From: Pirellulales bacterium
GTDB taxonomy: Bacteria; Planctomycetota; Planctomycetia; Pirellulales; Lacipirellulaceae
DNA: 64,000 nucleotides
Direction: 5' to 3'
NCBI GenBank assembly: GCA_028279215.1
Contig: JANQOF010000068.1
Coordinates: 37,181-101,180, forward strand
In this document: positions 28,008 through 38,251 of the stretch, piece after piece
Numbering within the stretch: position 1 is the stretch's first letter
Layout: every line of letters begins with the position of its first letter
Notes under the pieces: generated by a model
Database searches by the model: none
The model's input: the letters and a program-made list of their open reading frames with translations, nothing else
What the model was told of the DNA's origin: nothing
Program-made: the position numbers and the translations under genes

Positions 28008-28303
28008 AGTCTGGCTGGTCGACCTTGGAATGGTCGGAAAAGTGCGGCCTTGCGTCGTCCTAAGCGTGCCCGCAGATGCAAGATACCGACCGCGCTCTAG
28101 TAACAATGGCAGCTCACACGACGAGCAGCCGGGGGTCGCGGTTCGAGTGCCCTACGAACGTTAAGTTCCTGAAGGCAGGAGCATTTGACGCACAAGACCT
28201 CGTCACTATTCCGGGCGTCAAGCTAGTTCGAAAACTTGGAGTCCTGCCCGACGAACAATTCTCGAACGTCGAAGGCACCGTGAAACAGTGGCTCGGATTC
28301 TAG
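27991..28303 (+). pseudogene. MazF/PemK-like toxin, frameshifted
   Basis: Two overlapping frames together make a MazF/PemK-type endoribonuclease. The first frame (from ATG 27991) gives ANCGEVWLVDLGMVGKVRPC and runs through VVLSVP; the second (from about 28076) resumes with DRALVTMAAHTTSSRGSRFE and ends LVRKLGVLPDEQFSNVEGTVK plus WLGF. The switch is from reading frame 1 to frame 2, equivalent to a +1 insertion (or 2-nt deletion) between about 28070 and 28092. Either the toxin is dead or this is a sequencing error. Both halves contain conserved family motifs (RPCVVLS, HTTS.RGSRFE). Confidence 0.8.
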
Positions 28304-28434
28304 CTCCCGCGGTTCCGCTGCGATCGAATTGTCGCTGATTACGGGAGAAAATGCTGGCTTGAATTCCTCCACTTGCTAAGGTGTAATTCAGCCTGCGTTT
28401 TGGCCAAGCGTGGGGTGAGTAAGGAGCACTTCGC

Positions 28435-29007
28435 ATGATCCTTTCTGGGCAGCAGATTCACGAGCGACTGGGCGACGACATTCTGATCGAACCGTTCGAT
28501 GAGTCGCATCTCAATCCCAATAGTTACAACTTAACGCTGCACAACGAGTTGCTCGTGTACGAGGAACTGGTGCTCGATATGGCGAAGGCCAATCGGGTGC
28601 GGCGGATTGAGATCCCCAAGGAAGGGCTCACACTCAGCCCCAACCAGTTGTACCTGGGCCGAACCCTCGAACGCACAACCACCCACAACCTCGTGCCGCA
28701 AATCGAAGGCCGGTCGAGCATTGGGCGATTGGGACTGTTCGTGCACGTCACCGCAGGATTTGGTGACGTCGGGTTCTCGGGCTACTGGACACTCGAGATG
28801 TTCGCGGTGCAACCCATACGCATCTACGCAGGCGTACCGATTTGCCAAATCTTCTATCATGAACTGACCGGCGAGGTCACCGAGTACGCCAGCAAGTACC
28901 AGCACAACCGCGACATCCAGCCGAGCCTGCTGCACGAAGAACTATCGGCGAATGGCGAGCCCGATCCGCAATTGCCTTTGGAGTTCGGCAACGGGACCCA
29001 GCGATGA
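28435..29007 (+). CDS. dcd: dCTP deaminase (Dcd family)
   Basis: A 190-residue enzyme deaminating dCTP toward dUMP synthesis. It carries the family core IEGRSSIGRLGLFVHVTAG and the glutamate-bearing GYWTLEMF. Some family members are bifunctional dCTP deaminase/dUTPases; which of the two applies here is not decided. The ATG at 28435 follows AAGGAGCAC at good spacing. The gene converges on the AAA ATPase gene. Confidence 0.93.
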   Translation: MILSGQQIHERLGDDILIEPFDESHLNPNSYNLTLHNELLVYEELVLDMAKANRVRRIEIPKEGLTLSPNQLYLGRTLERTTTHNLVPQIEGRSSIGRLGLFVHVTAGFGDVGFSGYWTLEMFAVQPIRIYAGVPICQIFYHELTGEVTEYASKYQHNRDIQPSLLHEELSANGEPDPQLPLEFGNGTQR

Positions 29008-29051
29008 GCCAACGGCTCCGGTATCGGGGGTTTGCTTGGTGAGCTTTCCGA

Positions 29052-30542
29052 TCACATGACCGCGAAATAGTTTTCTACCGCGAAGTCCATGTTCTGCTTC
29101 GTCATCACCGATGGCTGCTTCACGTAGTGACAGTAGTTCTTCACTTGCTGCAGCAAGTCGCGCGGCTGGCAACATCGCATCGGCCGTTGTACTGCCTTGT
29201 AGTGGGTCTCGATCAGGTACTCGAGCGCTGTTTGGTCAAACTCCACACCAATAATTGGCGCCATGATCGTGAATAGCTCCCTAAAGGCGCTTTCCTCGGG
29301 ATCAGTCACTTCGATCTTGTAGGGAATACGTCGCAAGAACGCGTCGTCCACCAAATCCTTTGGTTCCAGGTTGGTGGAGAAAATGATCAACTGATCAAAC
29401 GGCACCTGAATCTTCTTACCGCTCGCCAAGTTCAAGAAGTCATAACGCTTTTCCAGCGGAACGATCCAACGATTGAGCAACTCGTCGGTCGTCATCCGCT
29501 GACGGCCGAAGTCGTCGATTACCAAAGTGCCGCAGTTGCTCTTGAGCTGCAGCGGCGCCTCGCCGACGTTGGTCGTGGTGTTCAGCTTCACTTCCAGCGC
29601 GTCCATCGTCAACTCACCGCCAACCACAATCGTTGGCCGGCGGATGCGAACCCAACGATGGTCGATCTTGCGATTGTCCAGAAGCCCCTCAAAATCCTCC
29701 TGGGGCGCCACTTCATGCATGCTGGGGTCGTACAACCGAATGATCTCTCCATCAATGCCAATGGCGCGGGGAATCCATATGGCTTCGCCGAATGCCTTGG
29801 TCACCCGTTCCGCGATGCTCGTCTTGCCGTTGCCTGGCGCTCCATAGAGGAACAACCCACGTCCGGAATTGATGGCTGGCCCCAAGCGGAGCAACATCCG
29901 CTTGTCGATCAGTAGGTCTTCAAACGCACGATGCAGATCGGCCTCCGATGGGTGCTGATCGGCCATCGTTTGCTTCGACACGCTGTCGATGTAGTGGCTC
30001 AGCGACACGGGTGCTGAGCCATAGTACGTGCAGTGTTCGCTAAGCTTCTTGGCGCGCTCGCGCCCCTTGTTGGTGAGTTGGTAGATGTAGTCGTTCATCA
30101 TGGACGCCCCACGGTGGGCGACCAACTGGTCCTGCTTCATCTGCTGTAGCGTTGAGTCGAGAAGCCGGAACGGCAACTTCACTTGGTCGGAGAGGTCGCG
30201 ACCGCTCGCCTCGCTTTGGGCGTTGAGACACTTCAGCAGTAGGTCTTCTACTTCGCTGTCCGATAGTCCCGCCTTGCGAAAGTCGTCGGGCTCGGTGGGA
30301 AACCAGTCGCCGTGACCGTCGCGCGCGTCGACGACCGACTCGCTTAGTAGCGCTTCCTCTGAATCTTGAGGCGGCTCCGGTGGTTCCTCCACCACGGCGC
30401 TGGGCACCGAGGCCGGCATACCGGCCCCAGAATCCCCAGAAGCAGTTAATCGGTTGATACGGCTCATCAGCACGTCGAGACGATCTTCAACCATTGTCCC
30501 GTCTTCGATGGCGGCCCCTCCGCCAGTGTTTTGCATCGTCAT
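29052..30542 (-). CDS. AAA-type ATPase with N-terminal linker, function unknown
   Basis: A 496-residue protein. Residues 1 to about 105 are low-complexity and acidic/proline-rich. A winged-helix-like segment (about 110-190, [12 protein letters not shown] through [24 protein letters not shown] helices) precedes the AAA module: Walker [10 protein letters not shown] near 232 and Walker B LVIDDFGR near 337, followed by a sensor-type [10 protein letters not shown]. The ATG at 30542 is chosen, though another ATG two codons later is possible. Resembles ATPases found in many planctomycete genomes. What it remodels or transports is unknown. Confidence 0.75.
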   Translation of the reverse strand: MTMQNTGGGAAIEDGTMVEDRLDVLMSRINRLTASGDSGAGMPASVPSAVVEEPPEPPQDSEEALLSESVVDARDGHGDWFPTEPDDFRKAGLSDSEVEDLLLKCLNAQSEASGRDLSDQVKLPFRLLDSTLQQMKQDQLVAHRGASMMNDYIYQLTNKGRERAKKLSEHCTYYGSAPVSLSHYIDSVSKQTMADQHPSEADLHRAFEDLLIDKRMLLRLGPAINSGRGLFLYGAPGNGKTSIAERVTKAFGEAIWIPRAIGIDGEIIRLYDPSMHEVAPQEDFEGLLDNRKIDHRWVRIRRPTIVVGGELTMDALEVKLNTTTNVGEAPLQLKSNCGTLVIDDFGRQRMTTDELLNRWIVPLEKRYDFLNLASGKKIQVPFDQLIIFSTNLEPKDLVDDAFLRRIPYKIEVTDPEESAFRELFTIMAPIIGVEFDQTALEYLIETHYKAVQRPMRCCQPRDLLQQVKNYCHYVKQPSVMTKQNMDFAVENYFAVM

Positions 30543-30884
30543 TGCGGCAACTCGTAGTACGTAGGTTAGCTGTGTGCTGTACGGGCCTAACGGTAGGATG
30601 AGGACGACCGCACCACGGCCCATGATGAAAGCTACTACGCCATTCGGCCGGGGCAAATTGACATGCGGCCAGTTGCTGCGGAAGTTGTGATCGCCCGAAC
30701 ATCCCGCATCATCCGCCTAACCGAGCCCAGTAAATGTGGCCTTCGCTGCGCAAAAACTCCATGTCGAACATGTCACAAGCTACTGTTTACTATCGCCCAG
30801 AAGCACGTCACCGCTGCGGAATGCTAGTGACGATGTCGTGGGTAGGTTGTTTGAATCCTTAACCCCAGCACGATTGATAGACCC
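30543..30884. other. Intergenic gap between divergent ATPase and HDOD genes
   Basis: About 340 bp, presumably carrying promoters for both genes. No gene, terminator or repeat recognised; the open frame continuing upstream of the ATPase start shows no ribosome binding site or homology. Confidence 0.4.
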
Positions 30885-31790
30885 GTGACGGCAACTGCTA
30901 ACCCATCGAAAGATGAACTGTGCCAGGGCACTCTTCAACTGCCCAACGAAGCGCTAGAGACGTTGTTTCAGCGACTCAGCGAGTTGTCGTCGCTGCCATC
31001 GATCGCACTACGAATTATCGAAGCGGCGGTCGACGAAGCGACCGACGCTGAAGACCTGCGTCAGTTAATCGAGAAAGACCCGGCGCTCGCAGCGCGGATC
31101 ATCCGCATCGTCAATTCATCGTTTTACGGCGTGCGACAAGAAGTAGCCGACTTGAAGAGTGCGATTGCCCTCTTGGGAACCAAGCAGATCCGGAATGTGG
31201 CGATCACCGTGTTCGTGTCGCGCCAATTCAGCCCGTCGACCAACGACACCACGCTCGACCGCAACCAGCTTTGGAGCCACTCGATGGCTGTGGGCGCGGT
31301 CGCCCGGCTGCTGTCCAAAACTCTCAATGTCGGCGACGCCGAGGAAGCGTACCTAGCGGGTCTGCTGCATGATATGGGCCTGCTGATCGTCGATCAGCAC
31401 CTCGCGCGGCACGTACCCAAGATTCGCGCGACGATGCAAGAAGGCGTGTCGCTACACGTGGCGGTTCGCAACGTCCTTACGTTCGATCCGTCGCAGCTTG
31501 GCGCTTACGTGGCTTGGAGATCGCGATTCCCCGCCCGATTGGTTAGCGCAATCGAGTTCCACCACAAGCCGGAAGAATACAAAGGGGAAGAGCAAGATCT
31601 TACCGACCTGGTGGCGATTTCCGATTACATTGCAACTCGTAGCGACGCCGGCGTACTGGAAGACGCGAAACCGGTCACTCCGTCAGATGGAGTTTTCGAA
31701 CGGCTCGATTTGCACGACGACCGACTGAGCCACATCTGGTCGCAGATCGACGAAACATTGGCTGCCACCAAAGCGATGGCAGCCCTCTAG
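30885..31790 (+). CDS. HDOD-domain signalling protein
   Basis: A 301-residue protein made almost entirely of an HDOD domain (about 20-230, LPSIALRIIEAAVDE at its start and AYLAGLLHDMGLL in the HD-like core). HDOD domains are HD-phosphohydrolase relatives thought to lack catalysis and to take part in signalling and regulation. The start is a GTG. It stands just ahead of purU but is separated by about 95 bp and may be monocistronic. Confidence 0.88.
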   Translation: MTATANPSKDELCQGTLQLPNEALETLFQRLSELSSLPSIALRIIEAAVDEATDAEDLRQLIEKDPALAARIIRIVNSSFYGVRQEVADLKSAIALLGTKQIRNVAITVFVSRQFSPSTNDTTLDRNQLWSHSMAVGAVARLLSKTLNVGDAEEAYLAGLLHDMGLLIVDQHLARHVPKIRATMQEGVSLHVAVRNVLTFDPSQLGAYVAWRSRFPARLVSAIEFHHKPEEYKGEEQDLTDLVAISDYIATRSDAGVLEDAKPVTPSDGVFERLDLHDDRLSHIWSQIDETLAATKAMAAL

Positions 31791-31885
31791 TAGCGAACAA
31801 CCGGTCCCCTGCACTGGTTCTTGCGCGCTGATAGACTAAGGTGCAAAACAGCACATCATTAGTCCACGCTTCTGTTGGCATCGTC

Positions 31886-32740
31886 ATGCAAGTCGTCATT
31901 ACCGCTGTAGGCCCTGATAATCGCGGCTTGGCTGATCCCATCGTGCATTCCGTCACCGAACTCGGCGCAAACATCGGTGAGATTCAGATGTACGATCACG
32001 ATCAGGAGTCTGTATTCTCGATGCTCACTCGTGTGGACATCGATGCGGATCGCAGAGAAGAAGTTGACCAGCAGATGGCAGACGTGGCCAAGTCGACCGG
32101 GCTATCTGTGCGGACGTGGTCGCCCAACATCTCGGGTCGCAAACCCCGGCTGGCCATCTGCGTGACGTTTCGACCCGAAACACCGCTGGCCTTGTTACGT
32201 GCGATTCGCGATGGACACGTGAAAGCGGAACCGAGCGTGATGATCGGCAATCGAGACAAGTGCCGCCACTTGGCTGAGCAGTTTGGCGTTCCGTGGGTCA
32301 ACATCGCCGATCAGTCCGGCGCGCCGAACGACGAACAATTGATCGATGTATGCGATCAACACGAAGTAGACTACATCGTGTTGGCTCGGTACATGCGCGT
32401 GCTGCCCGCTTCGAGTTGCTGGAAGTACGCGGGCGGTCGGATTATTAATCTGCACCATGGCCTGCTGCCAAGCTTTCCGGGCATCCGGCCTTACCACGAA
32501 GCATTCGCCAGCCGCATGCTCACCTACGGGGCGACGTGCCACTTCATTGTTCCCGAACTCGACGCCGGCAACCAAATCATCTACCAGTCGACCTTCACAG
32601 TACCACCGGGCGTGGAGTGCGACGAAATCGTCCGCCGCGGCCAGGAAGACAACGAACCTCATTGCCTGGTCGAAGGCGTCCGCCGCGTGGTCGACGGCGA
32701 AGTGCGGTTGCACTTCAATCGTGTGATTGCGGTCAAATGA
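31886..32740 (+). CDS. purU: Formyltetrahydrofolate deformylase-like (PurU family)
   Basis: A 284-residue protein with an N-terminal ACT regulatory domain (about 1-85) and a formyl-transferase domain. The catalytic-site region is IINLHHGLLPSFPGIRPYHEA, keeping the Asn and His of the family motif, but Gly occurs where Ser is usual after the HH pair. The acid is kept in ELDAG, while the usual IIEQ is IIYQ. The ATG at 31886 starts the ACT domain; a TTG/other upstream frame adds 15 unlikely residues. It converges on the large surface-protein gene. Confidence 0.88.
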   Translation: MQVVITAVGPDNRGLADPIVHSVTELGANIGEIQMYDHDQESVFSMLTRVDIDADRREEVDQQMADVAKSTGLSVRTWSPNISGRKPRLAICVTFRPETPLALLRAIRDGHVKAEPSVMIGNRDKCRHLAEQFGVPWVNIADQSGAPNDEQLIDVCDQHEVDYIVLARYMRVLPASSCWKYAGGRIINLHHGLLPSFPGIRPYHEAFASRMLTYGATCHFIVPELDAGNQIIYQSTFTVPPGVECDEIVRRGQEDNEPHCLVEGVRRVVDGEVRLHFNRVIAVK

Positions 32741-32802
32741 TCATGACCGGTCGTGTCCTCACTGGTCACTGCTCCTCTCGCACGTCATTTCAGCTCCACA
32801 TT

Positions 32803-35800
32803 CTACGGCTGCGGCACAATTCCCGGGAACTCAGTGATGCCGGGATCGATATCAAACGTTCCCGTATTGGTGTCCTGAATAGTGCCGCCCGCTGGGTTGT
32901 TGAGGTTCTGCACGCGGAAAGTACCGCTGCTCTCGATTAGGAAGTAATCGTCGCCGGCACCGCCCGCCGAGGCATCGTTGCCTTCCATGCGAAGCCGGAG
33001 ATCGGCGCCTGCGTCGTTGGTCGACACCTCGAAGGGACGCCCCGTCGCAACGTTGCTGTTGACGAACACGTTGTTAAAGTACGTGGCGTTCACCACGCCA
33101 GCACCGTTTGCTTGCAGATCGGCGGCAACGGCGGTGCCATCGTTGTTGGTAATGGTATTTTCTTCGACGAGCAGGTTGAGCGTCTTTCCAGCTGCTCCAT
33201 TGGTGCTGATTAGCAAGCCCTCTTGGTTGCTCGTGTTATTGATCACATTGCCATTGACGATCACATTGGCGACGCTGGCGTCGTCGTTGATGCTAATCTC
33301 GACGCTTTCAGCACCATTACTGTCTAGCGTGTTCCTGTTCATCGTAAAGTCGAACGTAGCGGTGCTGCTGGCATCGACGTCCACGCCTTGTGTCGTCGAG
33401 CCACGAATGACCGTGTCGTTGATTGTGATGTCGGAGGCAACCGTCGTCGCGTTGGTGTGTTCGACCACGACGCCATCGTCGCCGCTGTCGATAACGCGGA
33501 CGAAGTTCATCGTGAAGTCTTCCACGTTGGTCAGCATCACGCCAGCTCCGGTGGTGTTTTGGATGATACCGCCGTCGCCAGTCGATGTGGCCCCGAAGCC
33601 AACAATGACTGGCCCACCAGTAACGTTGTTCATTACGATGCCGTTCGCCCCGCCGTCGACCGACACGCTGTCGAGCGTAATGCCCTGAGCACCAACGACC
33701 ACGTCGTTCAGATTGAGGCCAATGCCACCCGTGGTAGTGACCTGATTTCCAGGACCGAGCACAGTGACGCCCTCGGAGTTGGTAGCCACAAAGCCGTCGC
33801 CCGTGGTCGTGTTGATGTCCATCGACGAGAACGAAATACTCGTGCCCGTGTTGTTATTGAGCGTGACCGCGTCGTTCGTGGTGGTGTCGAGGTCGGTGCC
33901 GCCGCCGAAGCTAAAGCTGCCACCGGTGTTACCATTTACCAAGATGCCTTCGCCCGTGTCGGTCACCAGCCCGTCAAACGTCACCGTGCCGGACGTGTTA
34001 TTCTCGATTCGCACGGATCGGCCCGCGTTGTTGTTGATAGTTCCATCGTAATTCACGTTGGCGCCGCTATCGGTGATGACAAATGCGTCACCGGTCGGAT
34101 TAGTGATCTCCGAAGCGCTATTGAAGTTAAACGTACCCGCTGAATCGTTCAGGATGTCGACGCCCGCATCACCACCATTCAGCACCACGCCGCTGTTAAA
34201 CGAGTAAGTGCCGTCGGCGTTGTCAAACTGAAGTCCCGTACCGTTGGTGGCGTTCACCACGCCGCCAGCAGAAGATTGGCTAAAGGTCATCGTGCCGTTG
34301 TGTCCACCGGTTATTGATACCGTCGCAACGTTATTCGACTGATTGATCTTACCCGTGAACGTGACATCGGAGCTGCCGCCCACCACATTGAACGCGATGC
34401 CTGTGGGATCGGTGATCGTCGTGTCGCTGAAGGTAAAGTCGCCGTCGGAGTCGCCGATGATGTCGATTCCGGTGTCGGCCCCGTTGCTCGTACCGTCGAG
34501 CGAAACAGTGCCGAGGAACGCATAGTCGCCATCCGCGTTGTTGAACTGCAAACCGTCGCCGTTGGTTGCGGTGATCAAGTCACCGTCGCCATCGAAGAAA
34601 GTCATGGTTCCCGTGTGTCCGCCGGCGACTGCGATCGTGTCCGCGTTGTTGTCTTGACTGATTTGGCCAGTAAACGTCACGTTAGCCTCCCCGCCGCTGA
34701 CATTAAACGCCGCACCAGTAGGATCGATGATCGTGGTGTTGGCAAACGTAAAGGTTCCATCCGACGAGAGAATGTCGATGCCCGTGTCGGCGGCGACCGA
34801 CGACCCATCCAGCAGTACATCGCCGTTGAAGTTGTATGTGCCGTCCGCTCCGTTGAATTGCAGACCATCACCATTGGTAGCGGAAATCACGTTCGTGCTG
34901 GTGTCAATGGAATCAAACGAGATAGTTCCCGTGTGATTGCCCGATATCGAAACCGCCGAAGCATTGTTGTTCTGAGCAATTTCTCCCGTGAACGCGACGT
35001 CGGCACTGCCGCCAACGACGTTGAACGCGGTGCCAGTTGGATCGGTGATTGTGGTGTCGGAGAACGTGAACGTACCAGCGGAGTCGTTGATGATATCGAT
35101 ACCGGTGTCGGCGGCGACCGACGACCCATCGAGTTCGACGCTACCGGTGAACGCATAGTTGCCATCCGCATCGTTGAATTGCAGACCCGTACCGTTGGTC
35201 GCAGTGACGACGTTCGTCGTCGCATCAGGAGATAGGAATGTCATATCTCCGTCGTGTCCGCCACTTACCGAAACGGCCGCTGCGTTGTTGTTCTGTGAGA
35301 CCTGACCGGTGAGTGTGAAAATGGACGAACCACCGTCAACGTTTACAGCGATGCCCGTTGGATCGGTAATCGTGGCATCGTTGAACTCAAAAGTTCCGTC
35401 GGTATCGTTGAGTAGGTCAATCGCGGTGTCGGCGCCATTACTCGTTCCATCGAGCACCACTTGTCCAGTAAAGCGATACGTACCATCGGCGTCGTCGAAC
35501 TGTAGACCATCGCCGTTGAAAGCGTCGATCAGGCCTTCGTCGCTATCCAATTCGTTGAACGCGAGCGTTCCCGTGTGCCCGTTCTCTACAAACACAGTAT
35601 CGAAAGCGTTGTTTTGGGTGATTTTGCCCGTGTAGTTGAGGCTTGCCTCGCCACCTTCGACGTGAACTGCCACGCCGTTGGTGTCGGTGATGGTCGCCTC
35701 GAGTAGCGAAACCGTGCCGTCCGAACCGTTGGTGATGTCGATGCCCATGTCGGTTCCGGTAATGCTGACGCCGTCGAGGAACGTGTAGGTTCCGTCCGCA

Positions 35801-37899
35801 TTATTGAAGACCAAGCCGTCACCGAACTGAGCGTCGATCACGCCGTCGTCGGCAGTGCCCTCGAAGAAGTCGAGCGCCCCGGAGTGGCCGTTCTCGACCA
35901 ACACGGTAGCTCCCGCCGCACCCTGGGTGATCTTGCCGGTAAACATCACGTCGCCGGTGCCGCCGCTCACGTGCATGGCGGTGCCGGTCGTGTCGGTGAT
36001 CTCCACTTGGTTGAAGACGTGGTCTGCGGTGCTGTCGACCACCGAGATGCCGAAGCCGGCCTCGTTGCCGATCGTTGCATCGGTGAGGGTCACCACGCCT
36101 TCGGTGTTCGTAAGCAAAATACCGCCACCAGCGGCACCATCGCCGAGATCGTGCGAGTAGTCGGTAATGCTCACGGCGCTTTGGTTGTTGGACAAGTTGA
36201 TACCGACACCGTCGCCGAACGTACTGGTCACCTCGGAGATGACGATGTTCTCGGTCACCGGCACGCTCGCAGGTTCGGGCGAGGCTGCGTCGATGAAGAT
36301 GTCGTCGCCGCCAATGTTGGTGAACGTGAGATTTGTCAGCATCGGCTGGAAGCGTACCATCAGGTCGCCGTCGATCGTCTCGGTGCCGGGCGTCAGCTCA
36401 ATGCCGTTGCCAGTAGTATCGGCGACCGTCAGGTTGTTGATGTTGACGCCCAGCGAACCATTAGGCGAGACCACACCGCGATCGCCGCCAGTGATCGACA
36501 GGTTCGATACCTCCGTGGTGCCAACAGCCAACGTAACGGCATCGACCGCCGCGCCCGTGTTGTCGATGGTGGGAATTGGCCCGTCCATTGCGCCGACAGC
36601 CGTCTCTGGCAGCGTAACAACGCCGAAGTTGGTCGTCGTAACCATGTGCTCAATGCCGCCACCTTCGCCTAACATTCTCTGCCCGTCTTGCAGCACGGCC
36701 GGATCGTCGGTGAAGCTGCTACCGCCGTGCACCAGCACGATGGCGTTCGGGTCGCTGTTGGCCTCGATACCAGAGAGCATGTTGAGCGGATTCTCGAACG
36801 AACCGTCGCCGCCAGCCGCCGCGGTGCTATCGACGTGCACAACCTGAATCGGCTGGACTTCGCCGTCGAAGTCGCCTTCAAGCGGTGTGCCGCCCATCTC
36901 GCTTCCTTGGCGGATGGCGACATAGTCGTTTCGAATCACCGGCTCACGCATTCGCTGGCGAAGCGACGGCGAGCAGTACGACGGGTCGCGCGTGCGGCCA
37001 ATGAACCAAGTGGCGCTAAAAACTGAGTTGGTACCGAACTCGTCGTCGTCGTTCACGGCGAATTGCAAAAGCAGGTCTGGCGTGACATAGCCGCGCACAC
37101 CCAACTTCGTACCCGCGGTGTCGACACTGTCGCCAAACAGCCCGTACGTTCCGCCAAACAGCCAAGCGTCGCGATTGCCCAATCGGCGAGCGAGTTCGAT
37201 CTCCGTGACCTTGAGCGCTTCGTCCGTAGGTGTGATAGTCTCTTGGATAAGGAATTTCTCAGAAAACCCAATATTGTCGGTCGCTATCGTGGCACCGCGC
37301 TCGAAGTCTTTGGTTGGCAAGTACGAGTTCAAGCGGACGTCCCAGAAGTCGCCAAGATACTCCAGCGAAACACCTATCTGCGGAAAGAAGTTCTCGTTCA
37401 CGGTGCTTGAGCCGTCGGACCAGATACTGATACCGGCGATCTTCTCGCGGTCGACGCTGTTGGGCAGCAGCGGTAAGGTCATGAAACGGTAGCCGACACC
37501 CGCGTTGTAACCGACCTTCGATTCGTCGTTCATGGTGATTTGTACGTCGCCAAACCAAACGCCGTTGGGCGCGTCGAATATCTTCATCGTGCCCAGGTCT
37601 AAGTTGCCACGAACCTGACCGTAGCTGCGCGTGTTGTAACGGGCGCGCAAGTGTGCCCCTAGGCTGGGACTATAGTTCATTCCGTACGGCGAATAACTCG
37701 CGCCGGCAGGTGCAATGTACTCACCGTGCTGGCCGTCGGTTGAGTAAACCACCTGACCCGAGGTGTCGGACTCGACGATCGGCGTACCCGAGTGGACTAC
37801 CTCCTGCGCGCAAGCCAGTGACGTCGCGAAGATCGCCATGGTCGTCACCGCTGAAACGGCAATGCGATTTAGCCGCTGATGATTCTCACAGCCTTGCAC
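32803..37899 (-). CDS. Large surface protein: N-terminal barrel-like domain plus repetitive beta-helix passenger
   Basis: A 1698-residue secreted protein. A signal peptide (ending near residue 32, ACAQ) is followed by a tyrosine-rich domain of about 80-300 predicted as beta-barrel-like (alternating WFGDVQITMN, DVRLNSYLP strands). A cysteine-bearing linker (CSPSL...PVIRN, 309-329) and the motif HVDST...GGDGSFENP (355-370) mark the junction to the passenger. The passenger (about 370-1698) is a right-handed beta-helix built of six or more units of about 103-107 residues. The start is a GTG at 37899: GAGGAG lies 6 nt before it; the frame is open upstream but without function. It is paralogous to the protein at 46982. 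Confidence 0.8.
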   Translation of the reverse strand: MQGCENHQRLNRIAVSAVTTMAIFATSLACAQEVVHSGTPIVESDTSGQVVYSTDGQHGEYIAPAGASYSPYGMNYSPSLGAHLRARYNTRSYGQVRGNLDLGTMKIFDAPNGVWFGDVQITMNDESKVGYNAGVGYRFMTLPLLPNSVDREKIAGISIWSDGSSTVNENFFPQIGVSLEYLGDFWDVRLNSYLPTKDFERGATIATDNIGFSEKFLIQETITPTDEALKVTEIELARRLGNRDAWLFGGTYGLFGDSVDTAGTKLGVRGYVTPDLLLQFAVNDDDEFGTNSVFSATWFIGRTRDPSYCSPSLRQRMREPVIRNDYVAIRQGSEMGGTPLEGDFDGEVQPIQVVHVDSTAAAGGDGSFENPLNMLSGIEANSDPNAIVLVHGGSSFTDDPAVLQDGQRMLGEGGGIEHMVTTTNFGVVTLPETAVGAMDGPIPTIDNTGAAVDAVTLAVGTTEVSNLSITGGDRGVVSPNGSLGVNINNLTVADTTGNGIELTPGTETIDGDLMVRFQPMLTNLTFTNIGGDDIFIDAASPEPASVPVTENIVISEVTSTFGDGVGINLSNNQSAVSITDYSHDLGDGAAGGGILLTNTEGVVTLTDATIGNEAGFGISVVDSTADHVFNQVEITDTTGTAMHVSGGTGDVMFTGKITQGAAGATVLVENGHSGALDFFEGTADDGVIDAQFGDGLVFNNADGTYTFLDGVSITGTDMGIDITNGSDGTVSLLEATITDTNGVAVHVEGGEASLNYTGKITQNNAFDTVFVENGHTGTLAFNELDSDEGLIDAFNGDGLQFDDADGTYRFTGQVVLDGTSNGADTAIDLLNDTDGTFEFNDATITDPTGIAVNVDGGSSIFTLTGQVSQNNNAAAVSVSGGHDGDMTFLSPDATTNVVTATNGTGLQFNDADGNYAFTGSVELDGSSVAADTGIDIINDSAGTFTFSDTTITDPTGTAFNVVGGSADVAFTGEIAQNNNASAVSISGNHTGTISFDSIDTSTNVISATNGDGLQFNGADGTYNFNGDVLLDGSSVAADTGIDILSSDGTFTFANTTIIDPTGAAFNVSGGEANVTFTGQISQDNNADTIAVAGGHTGTMTFFDGDGDLITATNGDGLQFNNADGDYAFLGTVSLDGTSNGADTGIDIIGDSDGDFTFSDTTITDPTGIAFNVVGGSSDVTFTGKINQSNNVATVSITGGHNGTMTFSQSSAGGVVNATNGTGLQFDNADGTYSFNSGVVLNGGDAGVDILNDSAGTFNFNSASEITNPTGDAFVITDSGANVNYDGTINNNAGRSVRIENNTSGTVTFDGLVTDTGEGILVNGNTGGSFSFGGGTDLDTTTNDAVTLNNNTGTSISFSSMDINTTTGDGFVATNSEGVTVLGPGNQVTTTGGIGLNLNDVVVGAQGITLDSVSVDGGANGIVMNNVTGGPVIVGFGATSTGDGGIIQNTTGAGVMLTNVEDFTMNFVRVIDSGDDGVVVEHTNATTVASDITINDTVIRGSTTQGVDVDASSTATFDFTMNRNTLDSNGAESVEISINDDASVANVIVNGNVINNTSNQEGLLISTNGAAGKTLNLLVEENTITNNDGTAVAADLQANGAGVVNATYFNNVFVNSNVATGRPFEVSTNDAGADLRLRMEGNDASAGGAGDDYFLIESSGTFRVQNLNNPAGGTIQDTNTGTFDIDPGITEFPGIVPQP
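34055..35950 (-). repeat. Six in-frame tandem coding repeats (about 103-107 codons each)
   Basis: Units begin with [FYL]TG[KQE][IV][STN]Q and include an N.DG.GL.F..ADG segment, then a D.T.TDPTG stretch. Six recognisable copies run from about 35950 to about 34055; a degenerate seventh follows toward 33900. DNA is conserved between some copies, so gain or loss by recombination is possible. Confidence 0.75.
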
Positions 37900-38251
37900 G
37901 GTAAGCTCCTCGAAAAGTGCTTTGCCAAGGTGACAGATCGCTGTCCTGGCGGTTGGGGGGCGGTATTCGGCCACCGATTCGAGCGCGAAAAGGTTGCCGT
38001 AACCCGCAAAGTCCATACAGTCGCTACGACCCTGATCGGCACAACCGTCCGCACTTCGCCAATCAAATCTCACGACTTGACCGTCAAAGTTTCCCCAAAG
38101 ACCCACACGAGCTAGCAATGCCGGCTGCCAAGCTTACTCAACTTCGGACAGCCTGAACTTCACTTGCTCGCAGACGCGACTTTTCCTAGAGTCGCAACCC
38201 GTCCACCGGGCGATTGTCGTTCGAAACGCCACGTTCTTGCGGAACCCTGCC
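37900..38251. other. Intergenic gap between divergent surface-protein and OmpH-like genes
   Basis: About 350 bp. It should hold promoters for both genes; I cannot place -35/-10 boxes with confidence. Open frames crossing it are extensions without ribosome binding sites. Confidence 0.4.
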
